Shown here piece after piece: positions 1 through 9,373 of a stretch of DNA of 64,000 nucleotides. Source of the DNA: Pseudomonas sp. ANT_H4 (lineage in GTDB: Bacteria; Pseudomonadota; Gammaproteobacteria; Pseudomonadales; Pseudomonadaceae). Within the stretch, counting starts at the first letter, position 1. Each line of letters starts with the position of its first letter. The notes beneath the pieces were generated by a model. It was not told where the DNA came from and did not search any database. It was given only the letters and a program-made list of their open reading frames with translations. A program made the translations under genes and the position numbers. The stretch spans positions 302,801 to 366,800 of the forward strand of contig NZ_VOBG01000004.1 in assembly GCF_008369295.1 (NCBI RefSeq), in the 5' to 3' direction.

Positions 1-3000
1 GGTGCTGCCGTCATAGGCCACCGGGTCCAGGTAGATGCCGTTGACACCAGCGCCCAGGCCAATGGCGTAGGACTTGATGCCGTTGGCGTCGAGGAAGGCT
101 TTCCACAGCACCTCTTCGCTCGCGTTGATACCGTCGCCAAACTCCGGATTGACCTGATCGCCGGGGTTGTTCGGGTTGTTGGTATTGGACAGCGTGGGGT
201 TGCCGTCGGAGAAGAAGTACGACAGGTTCTGCGCCCCTGTCAGCTTGCCTCCAGAGGTGAAGGCCGTTTGTGCAGTGCCCAGGGCTGAGTCGTAGTTGGT
301 ACCGCCCGTAGCGCTGATGCCTGCGACAATGCTCTTCGCGGTGGCCACATCCACCCACTGGCTGGTCAACTGCGTGGAACCGGTGCTGAAGGTGACGATC
401 TGCACCTTCACATCGCCCATCTCGTCGTATTTGGTCAATAGCTCGTTGATCGCCGCCTTGGCCAGGCTCAAACGCGTGCCGCCCGCGCCCGATGCATCAT
501 TCATGCTGCCGGACACGTCGATGATCAGCAGCAGGTTGGAATCCACCTCGGTGGCCGTGACCGAGCGTTCGCTGGCCACCACCTTGGGCACGTCATCGAC
601 GATGTTGACGTCCAACGTGCCGGTAGCGGTGTTGGTATCAGAGTCGGCGGCCGTTACAACGAAGGATTCACTGATGCTGTTAGCGCCAGCGCCAGTCGGG
701 TGGCTATCGGTACCGTTGAGGGTGTAGCTGTAGCTGATCACGCCCGTGGTCGCGTTGTAGCCAGTGATGGTCAGGGTATTGCCATAACCGGTCGGAATCG
801 ACTGTGGAAAACCAGCCGCTACCCCGCCGCTAACGACGCTGATGCCGCCCACGGTCAAGGTTTGCAAACCGTCCAACGCGGTGACAGTGAAGGTGCCGCT
901 TTGGGTCAGGGCAGGAGTGTCTGTAGCGCTGCCCAACGGCAGGTTTTTCTCGTAGACAGTGAGTTCGCCGCCGTTCACTTCCAGGCCAGTGAGCACGACC
1001 GGGTCGTTGTTGTTATGCACTTGCAAGACGAGATTGGCAGTGCTGGTGTCGCCATCGGCATCGGTCAGTGTGTAGGCGAAAGTCTCCGTGCCGTTGCCGC
1101 CGCCATGCAGGGCGATAAAGTCGGCGTCGGCGGTATTCAGTGTGTAGGTGTAAGTACCGTCGGCAGCCAGTACCAGCGAGCCGTAAGTCCCGGCAAAAGT
1201 CCCCGCTGTAATAGGCCCGGTGGCGACACGATCAGCACCTTGCACATCGTTGCCGAGCACCGTACCGCTGAGGGTTTGCAAGCTTTCGGATGCGGTATTG
1301 AGATTGCTGTCATCAACCGCCTTAGGCACGTCATCGACGATGGTAACGTCCAGCGAGCCGGTAGCGGTGTTGGTATCAGAGTCGGCGGCCGTTACAACGA
1401 AGGATTCACTGATGCTGTTAGCGCCAGCGCCAGTCGGGTGGCTATCGGTACCGTTGAGGGTGTAGCTGTAGCTGATCACGCCCGTGGTCGCGTTGTAGCC
1501 AGTGATGGTCAGGGTATTGCCATAACCGGTCGGAATCGACTGTGGAAAACCAGCCGCTACCCCGCCGCTAACGACGCTGATGCCGCCCACGGTCAAGGTT
1601 TGCAAACCGTCCAACGCGGTGACAGTGAAGGTGCCGCTTTGGGTCAGGGCAGGAGTGTCTGTAGCGCTGCCCAACGGCAGGTTTTTCTCGTAGACAGTGA
1701 GTTCGCCGCCGTTCACTTCCAGGCCAGTGAGCACGACCGGGTCGTTGTTGTTATGCACTTGCAAGACGAGATTGGCAGTGCTGGTGTCGCCATCGGCATC
1801 GGTCAGTGTGTAGGCGAAAGTCTCCGTGCCGTTGCCGCCGCCATGCAGGGCGATAAAGTCGGCGTCGGCGGTATTCAGTGTGTAGGTGTAAGTACCGTCG
1901 GCAGCCAGTACCAGCGAGCCGTAAGTCCCGGCAAAAGTCCCCGCTGTAATAGGCCCGGTGGCGACACGATCAGCACCTTGCACATCGTTGCCGAGCACCG
2001 TACCGCTGAGGGTTTGCAAGCTTTCGGATGCAGTGCTGAGGTTGCTATCATCAACTGCCTGCGGCACATCATCAACCACACTGATATGCAACGCGCCCGT
2101 GGCCGAACTGTCATTGGTATCCGTGGCGACGACGCTGAAGCTCTCGGCCAGGCTGTTGGTACCGCCGCCCGCCGAATGAGCTTCATTGCCGGTCAAGGTG
2201 TAGCTGTAGGTGACGACCCCAGTGGCCGCGTTATAGCCGGTGATGGTCAGGGTGTTGCCCAACCCGGTAACGATCGATTGCGGAAAGCCTGCGCTTACGC
2301 CACCAGCGACCACGTTGATGCCACCCACATTGAGACTCTGCAGACCATCCACCGCCGACACTGTCAGGTTGCCGGTACGGGTCAGTGCCGTGGCGTCAGG
2401 GCTGCTGCCATCGGTCAGGTTTTTTTCGTAGAGGGTCATGTCAGCACCGTTGACGTTGATACCGCCAATCACCACTGGATCGTCGTTGTTGTGCACTTGC
2501 AGCACCAGGTTGGCGGTGCTGGTATCGCCATCGGCATCGGTCAGGGTATAGGCAAACGTTTCCGTACCATTGCCGCCGCCGTGCAGGGCAATAAAGTCCG
2601 CGTCGCCCGTGTTCAACGTGTAGATGTAGCTGCCATCAGCCTGCAGGACCAGGGTGCCGTACTGCCCGGCAAACGTACCGCCGACGATCGGGCCGCTGGC
2701 GACACGGTCGGCGCCTTGCACGTCGTTGCCCAATACATTGCCAGTGAGGATCAATTGGCTTTCCGAAGCGCTGCCTTCGGGGGTGTCGTTGATGGCCCTG
2801 GGTACATCATCGATAACCGTGACATCCAGCGAACCTGTGGCCGAGTCGCCGTCGCTGTCAGTGGCGACCACGCTGAACTGTTCGCCCAGGCTGTTGGTAC
2901 CGCCGCCCGCCGAATGGGCTTCATTGCCGGTCAAGGTATAGCTGTAGCTGATCACCCCGGTGGTGGCGTTATACCCGGTGATACTCAAGGTGTTGCCCAG

Positions 3001-3783
3001 CCCGGTGGTGATGCTTTGCGGGAAGCCACTGGCCACGCCGCCGCTGACGACACTGATCCCGCCCACCGTCAGGCTCTGCAAGCCATCGAGTGCCGAGACG
3101 CTGAAGGTGCCGGTTTGCACCAGCGCCGCCGGATTGCTCGCTGAACCCAAGGCCAGGTTGGCCTCGTTGACGGTCACTTCACCGCCTTCGACCGTCAACC
3201 CGCTCAAGGTCACCGGATTATCGGGTGGCAGGACCGGTGGCGGCGCAACCACAGGGGTGTCGTTGCCGGTATCGGGCTCTCCCGCGACCTGGAATAGCGC
3301 AAACTCGGGAATCCCACCAAAGCCGGCCGTCGGAAAGCCGATGACCGGTTCCACCCGCCCAGCCACCTCCGTCAGCAGCACAAAGGAATGCCCGCCACCC
3401 AAGGCGCCAGAAGCGTTGGTACCAGTGGGGCCGGCAGCGGTGGCTTCGCCGGTTTGGGTCGGGTCGGCGCCGGCGGCAATAGCTTTTTGCAGCTGCTGGA
3501 CATCGGTCAGCATCGCCTCGGTGGGCGTCACACTGTCGGGCGTGTTGACCTGGGGCGCCTGGCTTGCCAGCAATTGCGGTGACAGGCTCAAGCTGCTGTC
3601 GCGCCCAAGGGTCAGTTCATGGCCGTTTTGCAAGTGCACCGCCACCGCGCCAGCAGCGCCGGTCTGCAGTTGCTCGCCAGCGAACAGGCGGTCGCCTTCG
3701 GTCAGGGCACGGCGGCTGCCATCCCCCGCGACGGCAAAGACTTCCCCAACGATCTTGCTGACAACACCGATTAGCTTAGCCAT
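1..3783 (-). CDS. Giant repeat adhesin with retention module, LapA/MapA-like (partial, C-terminus outside window)
   Basis: ATG at 3783; the frame stays open for 1,261 codons to the window edge, so the C-terminal RTX and secretion-signal part is missing. Residues 1-160 form a retention module of the LapA/MapA kind (starts MAKLIGVVSKIVGEVFAVAG) with the double-alanine motif TAAG at 115-118, the type of site cut by the periplasmic protease LapG in Pseudomonas. From about 190 to 1080 come Thr/Ser/Asp/Gly-rich VCBS-like beta repeats with a 246-residue period. A von Willebrand A domain follows, with a MIDAS DxSxS at D1089/S1091/S1093. Family knowledge: type I secreted, held in the outer membrane through the retention module, and mediating attachment and biofilm. 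The divergent secretion operon next door fits. Neither lapD nor lapG is nearby, which favours MapA over LapA, but I cannot confirm the name. Confidence 0.85.
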   Translation of the reverse strand, partial: MAKLIGVVSKIVGEVFAVAGDGSRRALTEGDRLFAGEQLQTGAAGAVAVHLQNGHELTLGRDSSLSLSPQLLASQAPQVNTPDSVTPTEAMLTDVQQLQKAIAAGADPTQTGEATAAGPTGTNASGALGGGHSFVLLTEVAGRVEPVIGFPTAGFGGIPEFALFQVAGEPDTGNDTPVVAPPPVLPPDNPVTLSGLTVEGGEVTVNEANLALGSASNPAALVQTGTFSVSALDGLQSLTVGGISVVSGGVASGFPQSITTGLGNTLSITGYNATTGVISYSYTLTGNEAHSAGGGTNSLGEQFSVVATDSDGDSATGSLDVTVIDDVPRAINDTPEGSASESQLILTGNVLGNDVQGADRVASGPIVGGTFAGQYGTLVLQADGSYIYTLNTGDADFIALHGGGNGTETFAYTLTDADGDTSTANLVLQVHNNDDPVVIGGINVNGADMTLYEKNLTDGSSPDATALTRTGNLTVSAVDGLQSLNVGGINVVAGGVSAGFPQSIVTGLGNTLTITGYNAATGVVTYSYTLTGNEAHSAGGGTNSLAESFSVVATDTNDSSATGALHISVVDDVPQAVDDSNLSTASESLQTLSGTVLGNDVQGADRVATGPITAGTFAGTYGSLVLAADGTYTYTLNTADADFIALHGGGNGTETFAYTLTDADGDTSTANLVLQVHNNNDPVVLTGLEVNGGELTVYEKNLPLGSATDTPALTQSGTFTVTALDGLQTLTVGGISVVSGGVAAGFPQSIPTGYGNTLTITGYNATTGVISYSYTLNGTDSHPTGAGANSISESFVVTAADSDTNTATGSLDVTIVDDVPKAVDDSNLNTASESLQTLSGTVLGNDVQGADRVATGPITAGTFAGTYGSLVLAADGTYTYTLNTADADFIALHGGGNGTETFAYTLTDADGDTSTANLVLQVHNNNDPVVLTGLEVNGGELTVYEKNLPLGSATDTPALTQSGTFTVTALDGLQTLTVGGISVVSGGVAAGFPQSIPTGYGNTLTITGYNATTGVISYSYTLNGTDSHPTGAGANSISESFVVTAADSDTNTATGTLDVNIVDDVPKVVASERSVTATEVDSNLLLIIDVSGSMNDASGAGGTRLSLAKAAINELLTKYDEMGDVKVQIVTFSTGSTQLTSQWVDVATAKSIVAGISATGGTNYDSALGTAQTAFTSGGKLTGAQNLSYFFSDGNPTLSNTNNPNNPGDQVNPEFGDGINASEEVLWKAFLDANGIKSYAIGLGAGVNGIYLDPVAYDGST
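621..2028 (-). repeat. Near-identical tandem repeat inside the adhesin gene (738-bp period)
   Basis: Bases about 621-1290 recur almost unchanged at about 1359-2028, offset 738 bp (246 codons). I compared the two copies line by line and saw no difference over roughly 630 bp. More diverged copies of the same unit continue to about 3200. Each unit encodes a block containing LGNDVQGADRVA and ALHGGGNGTETFAYTLTDAD, then a block ending in NDPVV. Confidence 0.9.
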
Positions 3784-4282
3784 GTGCTCTTCTCCATGTC
3801 CGACCCAGGTCGGCACATCGGTTACGTGCACAAATGCAGCGGATTCATGAATCACCAGGCTGGCGACTGGAGGGCTCTCGGCATACCGCAAGCAGTGGCA
3901 CAAAACTGAATCAAATCAAGCTCAGCCAACCCCTACACACCTGCTAAAAAGAGCCATCCAAAAAGGCAGGTGACAAAAAACCGTCACCTTTGAATTCCTT
4001 TTTTTCCTCTCAACCTTCACCCGACTACATTTGCGTTTGAACTTTCCTTGAGCCCTAAAACGCGCCATAGCGCTTAAAATTCAAGGCCTGTGGTTTGAAC
4101 AATGTATTGCTTCAAGCCGAACGCATAAGTTTTTTTGTGCATAACCATTATGAGAAATTCTTCTTAGCTTGCCCCGCAAATGTTCTTAGCTGTGTTGTTA
4201 CAAGCCTGAGACGGTTTGATCATTAAAATTCGTCAAATAAATGGCGACAAGCTAGCAACACTGACAGCGGGAGATGTACCCC
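3784..4282. promoter_or_regulatory. Divergent intergenic region between adhesin and its secretion operon
   Basis: 499 bp, more AT-rich than the flanking genes, holding the promoters of both divergent units. I see no ORF. The main structure is a palindrome at 4095-4115 (listed separately) and a direct repeat of TTCTTAGCT near 4158 and 4180. No confident sigma-70 promoter could be assigned by eye. Confidence 0.6.
4095..4115. promoter_or_regulatory. Palindromic operator candidate upstream of adhesin and T1SS
   Basis: The 21-bp near-palindrome pairs TTGAA with TTCAA around a core CAAT-GT-ATTG. The core resembles the CAAT-AA-ATTG centre of the FleQ consensus, and FleQ controls LapA-type adhesins with c-di-GMP in Pseudomonas, but the outer bases differ. 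Assignment to FleQ is inference. Confidence 0.35.
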
Positions 4283-5641
4283 ATGCGCGTTTTGACCCCA
4301 CTCTGCAGCGCGATTCTGATCGCCATGGCCTGCGCCAATACCCAAGCCATGTCGCTGACCCAAGCGATCCAAAGCACTCTGGACAGCCATCCTGAACTGA
4401 ACGCCAGCCGCAACAACCGGCTCTCGGCCGATGAAGATGTGAAAGTGGCCCGGGGCGGTTTTTACCCCAGCCTCGACCTCAACGCTGCCTATGGCCGCGG
4501 CTATAGCGACAACAGCACCACACGGGCGCGAGGGAACAACCACAATACGCAAACCGACAACTACACCCAGTCGGAACTGCGCTTGCGGCAAATGCTCTTT
4601 GACGGTTTCAACACCTCCAACGAAGTGCAGCGCACGGGCGCCGTGGTCAACTCCAGAGCCTATTACACCCGTGGCACCGCCGAGAGCCTGGCCTTGCGCA
4701 CCACCGAGGTGTACCTGGAAGTGCTGAAACGGCGGGAGTTGCTGACCCTGGCAAAAAACAACCTGCAGGCGCACCTGCGGGTCAATGACCAGATCGGCCT
4801 GCGCACTCAGCGCGGCATCGGCAGCACCGCCGACAGCGATCAATCCACTGCCCGTCGGGCCCTGGCGGAAAACAACTACCAAACGGCGATGGTCGACTTG
4901 CAGGACGCCGAGTCGAATTTCTTCAGCGTTGTCGGTCGTCTGCCCGATGAGCTGGAAGGCCCGGCCTCAATCAAGGGAGAACTGCCCGCTGACATGCTCG
5001 GCGCAAGGCGAAGCATGCTGGAGAACAACCCCTACCTGAAATCCGCCCAGGCCGATGTGATGGCCGCCGAAAGTCAGTACGAAGTGGCCAAATCGCCGTT
5101 CTACCCGCGCTTCGATGCCGAGGCGGCGGTGGGCGCCAACAATAATGTGCAGGGTGATCTCGGCCACGACAATGAATGGCGGGTCGGCGTGGTGATGAAC
5201 TACAACCTGTTCCGTGGCGGCAGCGACAAGGCCCGCCTGGCGTCGGACTCCCACAAGATCAACCAGGCCATGGACATCCGCAACAACGCCCTGCGCATGC
5301 TCAACGAAAACCTCTCGCTAGCCTGGCATGCGATGGACAACGCGCGCGTGCAGACCCCCACCGCACGGGAATACGCCGAAACCACCCAACGGGTGCGGAT
5401 GGCCTATCAGGATCAGTTCGGCCTTGGCCAACGCACCCTGCTCGACCTGTTAGACAGTGAAAACGAGCTGTACAACGCCAACCGACGCTACACCGAAGTG
5501 CGCTACACCGAAGAGTTCTCCATGTACCGCGTGCTGGCCAACATAGGCGAGTTGCTGAACAAGGAACGCGTGGTGGTGCCGGCCGAAGCCATTGCCCAGT
5601 CGGAAGTCAGAAGCGATGCCCACTTGCCTGAAATGAAGTAG
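4283..5641 (+). CDS. TolC-family outer membrane channel of the adhesin type I secretion system (LapE/MapE-like)
   Basis: 452 aa. I chose ATG 4283 because GGGAG at 4269-4273 sits 9 nt upstream; the ATG at 4274 would abut that Shine-Dalgarno. A signal peptide covers about residues 1-22 (ends QAM, mature SLTQAI). The body has the two OEP repeats typical of TolC, including a GRGYSDN-type segment and a C-terminal FGLGQRTLLDLLDSENEL motif that is characteristic of T1SS TolC proteins. It is the first gene of a three-gene operon, 24 nt before the ABC transporter gene. Role: outer-membrane exit duct for the adhesin encoded divergently. In LapA systems the same channel also hosts the tethered adhesin. 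Confidence 0.9.
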   Translation: MRVLTPLCSAILIAMACANTQAMSLTQAIQSTLDSHPELNASRNNRLSADEDVKVARGGFYPSLDLNAAYGRGYSDNSTTRARGNNHNTQTDNYTQSELRLRQMLFDGFNTSNEVQRTGAVVNSRAYYTRGTAESLALRTTEVYLEVLKRRELLTLAKNNLQAHLRVNDQIGLRTQRGIGSTADSDQSTARRALAENNYQTAMVDLQDAESNFFSVVGRLPDELEGPASIKGELPADMLGARRSMLENNPYLKSAQADVMAAESQYEVAKSPFYPRFDAEAAVGANNNVQGDLGHDNEWRVGVVMNYNLFRGGSDKARLASDSHKINQAMDIRNNALRMLNENLSLAWHAMDNARVQTPTAREYAETTQRVRMAYQDQFGLGQRTLLDLLDSENELYNANRRYTEVRYTEEFSMYRVLANIGELLNKERVVVPAEAIAQSEVRSDAHLPEMK

Positions 5642-5665
5642 CCCTACGCCCTGGAGCACACCGCC

Positions 5666-7825
5666 GTGACCCAAATGGAACCGCTGAACACCGGCATCGA
5701 CCCGCGCCAGAGCTTTGATGACCCGCTGCTCGACGGTCTGCTGATCCTCTGCAAACTGCACGGCTGCACCGTCAGCCGTTCCAGCCTGAGTGCCGGTTTG
5801 CCGTTGGCGCAACAGCGCCTGAGCCTGGAGTTGTTGCCACGGGCAGCGGCGCGGGCCAGTTTGCAGGCGCGGTTACTGCGTCGCGAATTGGGAGCGATTT
5901 CAGCGTTAAACCTACCGGTCTTGTTGATATTCAAGGACGGCCGTTGCGCCGTCCTCAGACGCTGGAGCGAAGATGGCCAGGCGCTGATTTTACCCAGCGA
6001 AGCCGAAGGTGGCGAGCAATGGGTCAGCCGCGAAGAGCTGGCCGAGGCCTACAGCGGCCAGGCCCTGTTCGCCCGCCCCCGTCACGAAATCGAAGACCTG
6101 CGCGCGCCTCTGGTGCCTCGGGTTGAAGCCTGGTTTCGCGACACCCTAAAACTGTCCCGCTGGCTCTACAGCGATGCGATTCTCGCCAGTTTCCTGATCA
6201 ACCTGCTGGGGCTGATGGTGCCGCTGTTCGTCATGCAAACCTACGACCGCGTGGTGCCCAACCAGGCGGTCTCGACCTTGTGGGTGCTGGCCATCGGGTT
6301 GTTGATCGGCACCAGTTTTGAGTTGGTGCTGCGGGTGGTACGCGCCCATTTGCTGGACACTGCCGGCAAGAAAACCGACGTAATTCTTTCCGCCACCTTG
6401 TTCGAGCGCATCACCGGTATGTCGATGAAGGCCCGACCCGCGACCATCGGCGGCTTCGCCCAGAGCATCCATGACTTCCAGGGCCTGCGGGAATTCCTCA
6501 CCGCCGTGACCCTTACCAGCCTGATCGACTTGCCCTTCGCCGTACTGATGTTGGTGGTGATTGGCCTGTTGGGCGGCTGGCTGGTGATCATCCCGCTGTG
6601 CGCGTTTCCACTGACCATCCTCTTCGCCCTGATCATCCAGACTCGCCTGCGCGATACCGTGCAAAAAAGCCTGGTCCTGGGGGCTGAACGCCAGGCCCTG
6701 CTGATTGAAACCCTTGGTGGCCTGGAAACTCTCAAGGCCTGCAGCGCCGAAAGCGAACGCCAGCACCAGTGGGAAAGTACCCACGGCGCGCTCACCCGCC
6801 TCGACAGCCACGCGCGCAACCTATCGGCGCTGGCGACCAACGGCACGCTGTTTATCCAGCAGTTTTCCGGGATGGCGACCATCGTCGCCGGGGTCTACAG
6901 CATCATTGCCGGCAACCTCAGCGTCGGTGCGCTGGTGGCGACTTACATGCTCGGCAGCCGGGTACTGGCGCCGCTGGGGCAGATTGCCGGGTTGATCACC
7001 CGCTACCAACAGGCACAACTGACCATGCGCAGCACCGACGCGCTGATGTCATTGCCCCAGGAGCGCGACCCGCACCAGCGCCCGCTGGAGCGCACACAAT
7101 TGACCGGAGCGCTGGAGGTTAACCAAGTGACCTTCCGCTACGCCGGGCAAAACGCCCCGGCCCTGGCCACTATCAGTTTCAGCCTCAAGGCCGGCGAACG
7201 CGTCGGCATCATCGGCCGTAGCGGCTCGGGCAAAAGCACACTCGGGCGACTGGTGATGGGTTTTTATGCGCCCGATGAAGGCCAATTGCTGCTTGACGGC
7301 CTCGACCTGCGGCAACTGGATGTGGCCGACCTGCGTCAGCAAGTGGGTTACGTCGCCCATGACCTGCCACTGCTGGCCGGTAGCTTGCGCGATAACCTGA
7401 CCCTCGGCGCCCGCTACATCAGCGACGCGCGGATGCTCGAAGTAGCCGAACTGACCGGCGTCAGCGAACTGGCCCGCCAACACCCACAGGGCTTCGACCG
7501 CCCAGTGGGTGAGCGCGGCCAACTGCTTTCCGGCGGCCAGCGCCAGGCGGTGCTGCTGGCGCGGTCGCTGCTACTCGACCCGCCTATCCTGCTGCTGGAC
7601 GAACCCACCAGCGCCATGGACAACAGCAGCGAAGACCTCCTGCGCCAACGCCTGGAACAGTGGGTCAAAGGCAAGACCTTACTGCTGGTGACCCACCGCA
7701 CCTCAATGCTCAGCCTGGTGGATCGGCTGATCGTTCTGGACAACGGCCGGATCGTTGCCGATGGCCCGAAAGAAAGCGTCATCGATGCACTGCGCAAGGG
7801 CCGTGTCGGCTCGGCGGCGGTCTAG
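5666..7825 (+). CDS. Type I secretion ABC transporter with C39-like domain (LapB/MapB-like)
   Basis: 719 aa, GTG start with CTGGAG 9 nt upstream. Residues 1-135 form a C39-peptidase-like domain as in HlyB and LapB; such domains lack proteolysis and bind the unfolded substrate. Then comes a six-helix ABC membrane domain (about 160-440) and a nucleotide-binding domain with Walker A GRSGSGKST near 516-524, signature LSGGQRQ near 621 and Walker B ILLLDEP near 642. It powers export of the RTX adhesin across the inner membrane. It sits between the TolC-like and HlyD-like genes, and the next start is 10 nt after its stop. Confidence 0.93.
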   Translation: MTQMEPLNTGIDPRQSFDDPLLDGLLILCKLHGCTVSRSSLSAGLPLAQQRLSLELLPRAAARASLQARLLRRELGAISALNLPVLLIFKDGRCAVLRRWSEDGQALILPSEAEGGEQWVSREELAEAYSGQALFARPRHEIEDLRAPLVPRVEAWFRDTLKLSRWLYSDAILASFLINLLGLMVPLFVMQTYDRVVPNQAVSTLWVLAIGLLIGTSFELVLRVVRAHLLDTAGKKTDVILSATLFERITGMSMKARPATIGGFAQSIHDFQGLREFLTAVTLTSLIDLPFAVLMLVVIGLLGGWLVIIPLCAFPLTILFALIIQTRLRDTVQKSLVLGAERQALLIETLGGLETLKACSAESERQHQWESTHGALTRLDSHARNLSALATNGTLFIQQFSGMATIVAGVYSIIAGNLSVGALVATYMLGSRVLAPLGQIAGLITRYQQAQLTMRSTDALMSLPQERDPHQRPLERTQLTGALEVNQVTFRYAGQNAPALATISFSLKAGERVGIIGRSGSGKSTLGRLVMGFYAPDEGQLLLDGLDLRQLDVADLRQQVGYVAHDLPLLAGSLRDNLTLGARYISDARMLEVAELTGVSELARQHPQGFDRPVGERGQLLSGGQRQAVLLARSLLLDPPILLLDEPTSAMDNSSEDLLRQRLEQWVKGKTLLLVTHRTSMLSLVDRLIVLDNGRIVADGPKESVIDALRKGRVGSAAV

Positions 7826-7835
7826 GAGCCCTACC

Positions 7836-9191
7836 ATGTCAGCGACTACCGATTCACGGGGCTACTTTTCAAGTTTTGGCAAAAGCGCCGAAAGCGAATT
7901 CATGCCCGAAGTAGCCGGCGCCTCGCTGCAGGATTCGCCACGAGGCTCGCGCATCACCGTGTGGCTCACCGCAGCCCTGATCATCAGCGCCCTGGTCTGG
8001 GCCAATTTCGCCGTGCTCGATGAAGTAACCATGGGCGAAGGCAAGGCCATCCCATCGAGCAAGGTGCAAGTGATCCAGAACCTGGAGGGCGGTATCGTCA
8101 CGCAGATTTTCGTGCGCGAAGGACAAATGGTCGATAAAGGCGACACCTTGCTGCAACTGGACGACACGCGTTTTCGTTCCAACAAGGGCGAAAGCGAGGT
8201 CGACCGTTTTGCGCTGATCGCCCAGGTCGAGCGGCTGTCCGCTGAGGCTGAAGGCCGGCCGTTCAAGCTGTCAGACGAAGTGATCGCCAAGGCGCCGCAG
8301 GTGGCCGAGGACGAGCGCTCTTTATATGAACAACGCCAGCGGCGCCTGAACAGCGAACAACGGACGTTGACCGAACAACTGCGGCAGAAAACCCAGGAAC
8401 TGGCGGAGTTTCGCTCCAAGCAGGGCCAGTTCAGTTCCAGCCTGGCGTTGCTACAGCAAGAGATGAATATGTCGGCGCCGCTGGTGGGCACCGGCGCGGT
8501 ATCGCCAGTGGAAATCCTGCGGCTAAAACGCAGCGCTGTGGAGATTCGTGGCTCATTGAACGCGACCACCCTGGCGATCCCAAGGGCGGAGTCGGCGATC
8601 AATGAGATCAAGAGCAAGATCGACGAATCGGTGCAGGGCTTTCGTTCGGACGCGGCCAAGGAACTCAATGAAAAACGCACCGACCTGTCGAAAATCACCG
8701 CCACGAGCATCGCCATCGACGACCGGGTCAGCCGCACCACCGTCGTCTCGCCGGTACATGGGGTGATCAAGCAATTGAAGGTCAACACCATCGGTGGCGT
8801 GGTCCAGCCGGGCAGCGATATGGTGGAAATCGTGCCCCTGGAAGACAACCTGCTGATCGAGGCCAAAGTGCGCCCGCAGGATGTGGCGTTCCTGCATCCG
8901 GGACAGAAGGCGATGGTCAAGTTCAGTGCCTACGACTACACCATCTACGGTGGGCTGGCGGCGAAGCTGGAGTTGATCAGCGCCGATACGATTACCGATG
9001 ACAAGGGCAACAGTTTCTATCTGATCCAGGTACGCACCGATAAAAACCATCTGGGCGGGGATGCCAAACCGCTGCTGATCATTCCGGGGATGGTGGCAAC
9101 GGTAGACATTATTACCGGGGAGAAGAGTGTGCTGGATTACTTACTCAAGCCAGTGTTGAAGGCACGGACGGAGGCAATGCGCGAACGGTAG
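7836..9191 (+). CDS. HlyD-family periplasmic adaptor of type I secretion (LapC/MapC-like)
   Basis: 451 aa from ATG 7836, preceded by AGGAG at 7824-7828; an upstream in-frame start lies inside the ABC gene and has no ribosome site. One transmembrane helix near 40-58 (ITVWLTAALIISALVWANF), then a lipoyl half motif (VIQNLEGGIVTQIFVREGQ), a long coiled coil (about 115-290) and the HlyD C-terminal beta-barrel with the RTX-family segment TIGGVVQPGSDMVEIVPL. It links the inner-membrane ABC protein to the TolC-like channel. Last gene of the operon; a REPIN follows. Confidence 0.92.
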   Translation: MSATTDSRGYFSSFGKSAESEFMPEVAGASLQDSPRGSRITVWLTAALIISALVWANFAVLDEVTMGEGKAIPSSKVQVIQNLEGGIVTQIFVREGQMVDKGDTLLQLDDTRFRSNKGESEVDRFALIAQVERLSAEAEGRPFKLSDEVIAKAPQVAEDERSLYEQRQRRLNSEQRTLTEQLRQKTQELAEFRSKQGQFSSSLALLQQEMNMSAPLVGTGAVSPVEILRLKRSAVEIRGSLNATTLAIPRAESAINEIKSKIDESVQGFRSDAAKELNEKRTDLSKITATSIAIDDRVSRTTVVSPVHGVIKQLKVNTIGGVVQPGSDMVEIVPLEDNLLIEAKVRPQDVAFLHPGQKAMVKFSAYDYTIYGGLAAKLELISADTITDDKGNSFYLIQVRTDKNHLGGDAKPLLIIPGMVATVDIITGEKSVLDYLLKPVLKARTEAMRER

Positions 9192-9213
9192 ACTGGGTGG
9201 CTGACAAAGAACT

Positions 9214-9363
9214 TGTAGCGAGCGGGCTTGTTGTGGCGAGCGGGCTTGCCCGCGTTGGGCTGCGAAGCAGCCCTAAAACCAACAACTGCAGTCTTCCTGA
9301 CAGATCGCAGTGGCTCTATTGGGGCCGCTACGCGGCCCAACGCGGGCAAGCCCGCTCGCCACA
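9214..9363. repeat. REP doublet (REPIN) after the secretion operon
   Basis: Inverted copies of a 29-bp REP unit at 9232-9260 and 9335-9363 (cores GCGAGCGGGCTTGCCCGCG and its complement) flank a 74-bp spacer. A truncated third unit lies at 9214-9230. This is the arrangement known from P. fluorescens genomes. It lies between convergent genes and may fold into a long hairpin. Confidence 0.85.
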
Positions 9364-9373
9364 GGTTCAGCAC

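Noticed and set aside
700..3144. 814-codon open frame on the plus strand inside the adhesin region
   Set aside because: It runs antisense to the adhesin, inherits its repeats, and has no ribosome site or recognisable domain.
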